This document shows positions 61,874 to 64,000 of a stretch of DNA of 64,000 bases, one piece after another. The notes under the pieces are model-generated. The model was not told where the DNA came from. It did no database searches and saw only the letters and a list, made by a program, of their open reading frames with translations. The DNA comes from Jiangella alba. GTDB taxonomy: Bacteria; Actinomycetota; Actinomycetes; Jiangellales; Jiangellaceae. Location: positions 868,001 to 932,000 of the forward strand of contig NZ_FNUC01000003.1 in NCBI RefSeq assembly GCF_900106035.1, read 5' to 3'. The number at the start of each line of letters is the position of its first letter. Within the stretch, counting starts at the first letter, position 1. Position numbers and translations under genes: made by a program.

Positions 61874-63434
61874 CGGTCACCTCCGCGCGGTCCATCGCCA
61901 GCGCGCCGGTGACGTTGGGCCGCCAGGCGACCCGGTCGTTGTGCACCAGGATGGTGTCGATCTGGTACAGGAACACGAACGGCGCCTCCTCCTCGAGCAG
62001 CCGCTGCAACTCGGCGAACGCCGCCCGCCGCCGGTCCGGGTCGACCGACAGCTCCTCGGCGTCGATCAGCGCGTCCGCCTCGTCAGACGTCCACCGGCTC
62101 TGCCGGCGGTCGCGGCGCACGTTCGACTGCACGTTGCTGGCGCCGTCGAGCGTCCAGCCGGTGCTGGCGGCCAGGTAGACCGGTCCGAGCGCGCGCCGGT
62201 TGTCCGACGTCAGCCGCTCGGAGTAGATGGCCGGGTCGAGCAGCTCGACCCGGGCGTCCACGCCGACCCGGGCGAGCAGCCCGGAGATGGCCTGGGCGAC
62301 GAACGCGTCGTTGTTCGACGCGGTGAGCGTGGTGCGGAAGCCGTCCGGATGCCCCGCCTCGGCCAGCAGCGCGCGGGCCCGGTGCAGGTCGCGGGCGTAG
62401 GGCTGGACGGAGTCGTCGAACCCGAACGACTCGCGCGGGATCATCGTCGGCACCTCGCGGGCCTTGCCGTCGAGCACCGCCTCGATCAGCTGAGGGACGT
62501 CGACGGCGTGGTTGAGCGCCTGGCGCACCCGCTTGTCGGCGAGCACCGGGTCCTCGGTGTCCAGCGACAGGTACGACGTCCGGATGCCGGGGTGGTTGCT
62601 GATCCGGACGCCCTGGTAGCCCTGCAACTGCAGCGCGGCGTCGGGCACCAGGCCGGTGACGAGGTCGACCTCGTCGCTCTGCAGGGCGGCCAGTGCCGAC
62701 GCCGGGTTGGGGATCGGCTTGAAGATCAGCGTGTCGACGGGCGGCGGGCCGGCCCAGTGGTCGTCGTGCGCCGCCAGTTCGACCTGGACGGCGCGCTGGT
62801 ACTCGACGAACCGGAACGGTCCGCAGCCGACCGGGTGCTCGGCGAAACCGGCGTCGCCGGTCTCCTGCAGGTAGGCCGGCGGGACCATGACGCCGCCGAA
62901 CAGCGACAGCTTCTCCGGGATGATCGGGTCGGGCTGGCTGGTGTTCAGGTGCACGGTGTACGGGTCGACGACGGTGACGCCTGTGACGTAGCGCAGCTCC
63001 ACGATCGGCGAGGCGGTGTCCGGGTTCAGCAGCCGCTCGATGCTGAAGCGCACGGTCTCGGCGTCGAACGGCTCGCCGTTGTGGAACGTGACGCCCTCGC
63101 GCAGCCGGAACCGCCAGGTGAGGTCGTCGATCGCGGTCCACTCCAGCGCCAGCCGCGGCACCAGCTCGTTGTGCTCGTCCCGGCCGGTGAGCGTGTCGAA
63201 GATGTTGATCAGCACGTTCATCGAGGGCATGTCGCCCTGCTTCTGCGGGTCCAGCGTGCGCGGCTCGCCGGCCTGCGACACCCGCAGCGTGCGCCGTCCG
63301 GACGTGCTGCCGGCGCCGTCGCCGCACCCGGTGAGCAGGCCGGACAGCGCGACGGCGGGCACGGTGAGACCGGCCAGCCGGAGCACGGACCGGCGGCTGA
63401 GGCGCCGGCCCGGTCCCGATGCGGTTGCGTCCAT
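61866..63434 (-). CDS. Opp/Dpp-type substrate-binding lipoprotein
   Basis: 522 residues. The N-terminus combines a twin-arginine motif S-R-R-S-V-L-R-L-A-G and a lipobox L-L-T-G-C, so it is probably Tat-exported and lipid-anchored. The SBP_bac_5 domain follows: G-E-P-R-T-L-D-P-Q-K near residue 56 and F-R-L-R-E-G-V-T-F-H-N-G near 110. Family members bind peptides, nickel, opines or oligosaccharides. First gene of the importer operon, divergent from the IclR gene. ATG 63434 chosen over an in-frame upstream ATG at 63485 that lacks a signal. Confidence 0.93.
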   Translation of the reverse strand: MDATASGPGRRLSRRSVLRLAGLTVPAVALSGLLTGCGDGAGSTSGRRTLRVSQAGEPRTLDPQKQGDMPSMNVLINIFDTLTGRDEHNELVPRLALEWTAIDDLTWRFRLREGVTFHNGEPFDAETVRFSIERLLNPDTASPIVELRYVTGVTVVDPYTVHLNTSQPDPIIPEKLSLFGGVMVPPAYLQETGDAGFAEHPVGCGPFRFVEYQRAVQVELAAHDDHWAGPPPVDTLIFKPIPNPASALAALQSDEVDLVTGLVPDAALQLQGYQGVRISNHPGIRTSYLSLDTEDPVLADKRVRQALNHAVDVPQLIEAVLDGKAREVPTMIPRESFGFDDSVQPYARDLHRARALLAEAGHPDGFRTTLTASNNDAFVAQAISGLLARVGVDARVELLDPAIYSERLTSDNRRALGPVYLAASTGWTLDGASNVQSNVRRDRRQSRWTSDEADALIDAEELSVDPDRRRAAFAELQRLLEEEAPFVFLYQIDTILVHNDRVAWRPNVTGALAMDRAEVTDD

Positions 63435-63475
63435 GGCGGACAAGAGTGGAGCAACGTTCAGCGATATGTAAGTCC

Positions 63476-63504
63476 CGTTCCGCATTTCGGAACGCTGCTA
63501 GGAT
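63476..63504. promoter_or_regulatory. IclR-type operator and leaderless promoter
   Basis: CGTTCCG-CATTT-CGGAACG (63476-63494), perfect 7-base arms, lies between the divergent importer and IclR genes. TAGGAT at 63499-63504 is a good -10 for the IclR gene, and the GTG start is eight bases beyond it, so that message is probably leaderless. The palindrome covers the -35 region. Confidence 0.78.
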
Positions 63505-63511
63505 GTGCGGC

Positions 63512-64000
63512 GTGACCGAGGCCTTACCACTGCCGCCGTCGGGCGGGTCCGTCGAGAAGGCGTTCGCGCTGGTCGCCGAGCTGGCGGCCGGCGCGGGCCC
63601 GCAGCGGCTCGGCGACCTCGCCGCGCGCGTGGGCATCACCAAGCCGACGGCGCACCGGCTGCTGCGGTCGCTGACGGCACTGGGCTACGTCCGCCCGCTC
63701 GGCGCCGGCGCCTACACCGTCGGGCCCGCCCTGGTCGGCGTCGCGGCCGCGACACTGGGCGCGCTGAAGGACCGGCCGCTGGTGCGTCGCAGCCTCGACG
63801 ACCTGCACGTGCGCACCGGCCTGACCGCGTCGTACGCCATCCGCTCCGGCGCCGCGGCCGTCGTCGTCGACAACGTCGAGCCCGACCAGGCCTACCGGGT
63901 CTCGCCGCGGCTGGGGGTGCCGGTGCCGCTGGAGGAGTGCGCGGCGGGCACGGCCATGCTGGCCGCGGCCGAGGGCCGGGCGCTGCCCGGTGAGTACGCC
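63512..64000 (+). CDS. IclR-family regulator (3' end cut by window edge)
   Basis: 163 codons visible, open to the edge. N-terminal winged HTH: S-V-E-K-A-F-A-L-V-A-E-L near residue 14, then L-G-D-L-A-A-R-V-G-I-T-K-P-T-A-H-R-L-L-R-S-L and the wing Y-V-R-P-L-G-A-G-A-Y-T-V-G-P. The effector domain begins near residue 85 (P-L-V-R-R-S-L-D-D-L). It probably controls the divergent Opp importer and perhaps the whole catabolic locus. The effector is likely the imported compound or a metabolite. Confidence 0.92.
   Translation, partial: MTEALPLPPSGGSVEKAFALVAELAAGAGPQRLGDLAARVGITKPTAHRLLRSLTALGYVRPLGAGAYTVGPALVGVAAATLGALKDRPLVRRSLDDLHVRTGLTASYAIRSGAAAVVVDNVEPDQAYRVSPRLGVPVPLEECAAGTAMLAAAEGRALPGEYA

Overview
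The window is a stretch of chromosome from a very GC-rich actinobacterium. Support comes from the many GTG starts, ATGA/GTGA gene overlaps, leaderless promoters, an IdeR/DmdR-type iron box, F420-type oxidoreductase families, LGFP repeats and the actinobacterial gene order ilvB-ilvN-ilvC ... serA-leuB ... ilvE-cimA. A Jiangella-like genus is a guess; the sequence alone does not fix it. I saw no tRNA, rRNA, CRISPR array, transposase or integrase gene.

Layout. 1-4000: a partial ParD antitoxin, an ECF sigma factor overlapped by an Asp23-like gene, and a divergent five-gene Asp23/DUF2273/AmaP envelope-stress operon. 4001-7611: ilvBNC behind a leader-peptide attenuator. 7638-13033: LysE exporter, AraC regulator, VOC protein, a fused anthranilate synthase (PhzE-like) behind a tandem-Trp leader, and an SPFH protein. 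13103-13441: a palindromic repeat cluster. 13497-18723: TetR regulator, a heterodimeric ABC exporter and PPK2. 18716-28414: accessory genes (ankyrin protein, thioredoxin-reductase-like enzyme, iron-siderophore binding lipoprotein, kinase-like and F420-type proteins, a HTH/Clp_N pair) with several minisatellites. 29229-30873: a hydrolase, then a TPP riboswitch with thiD and tenA. 31009-43176: serA, leuB, two tandem secreted S15 peptidases, GDPD, ilvE and cimA, the last behind a second BCAA attenuator. 43169-53933: small regulators, an LGFP protein, an LPxTG surface protein, a DUF3516 helicase and a lipoate ligase. 54002-64000: a tandemly duplicated gene end, then a catabolic locus: RidA, a glucarate-dehydratase-like enolase-superfamily enzyme, a creatininase-family amidohydrolase, a ROK protein, a complete Opp-type ABC importer and an IclR regulator.

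How the parts work together. IlvBN, IlvC, IlvE, LeuB and CimA supply most of valine, isoleucine and leucine synthesis, with pyruvate-derived isoleucine through citramalate. Two of the transcription units are controlled by ribosome-mediated attenuation, and a third attenuator with tandem Trp codons controls the anthranilate synthase. In all three leaders the stop codon lies in or directly beside a stem-loop that precedes the terminator.

The strongest candidate for an undescribed system is the locus at 55142-64000, whose enzymes suggest import and breakdown of an acidic sugar- or amide-containing compound. The strongest structural oddities are the triplicated 3' end of the gene at 54264-55145, the family of GTTGAC/GGATGGTTG palindromes between genes, and a one-base frame interruption upstream of the Asp23 gene at 1544.
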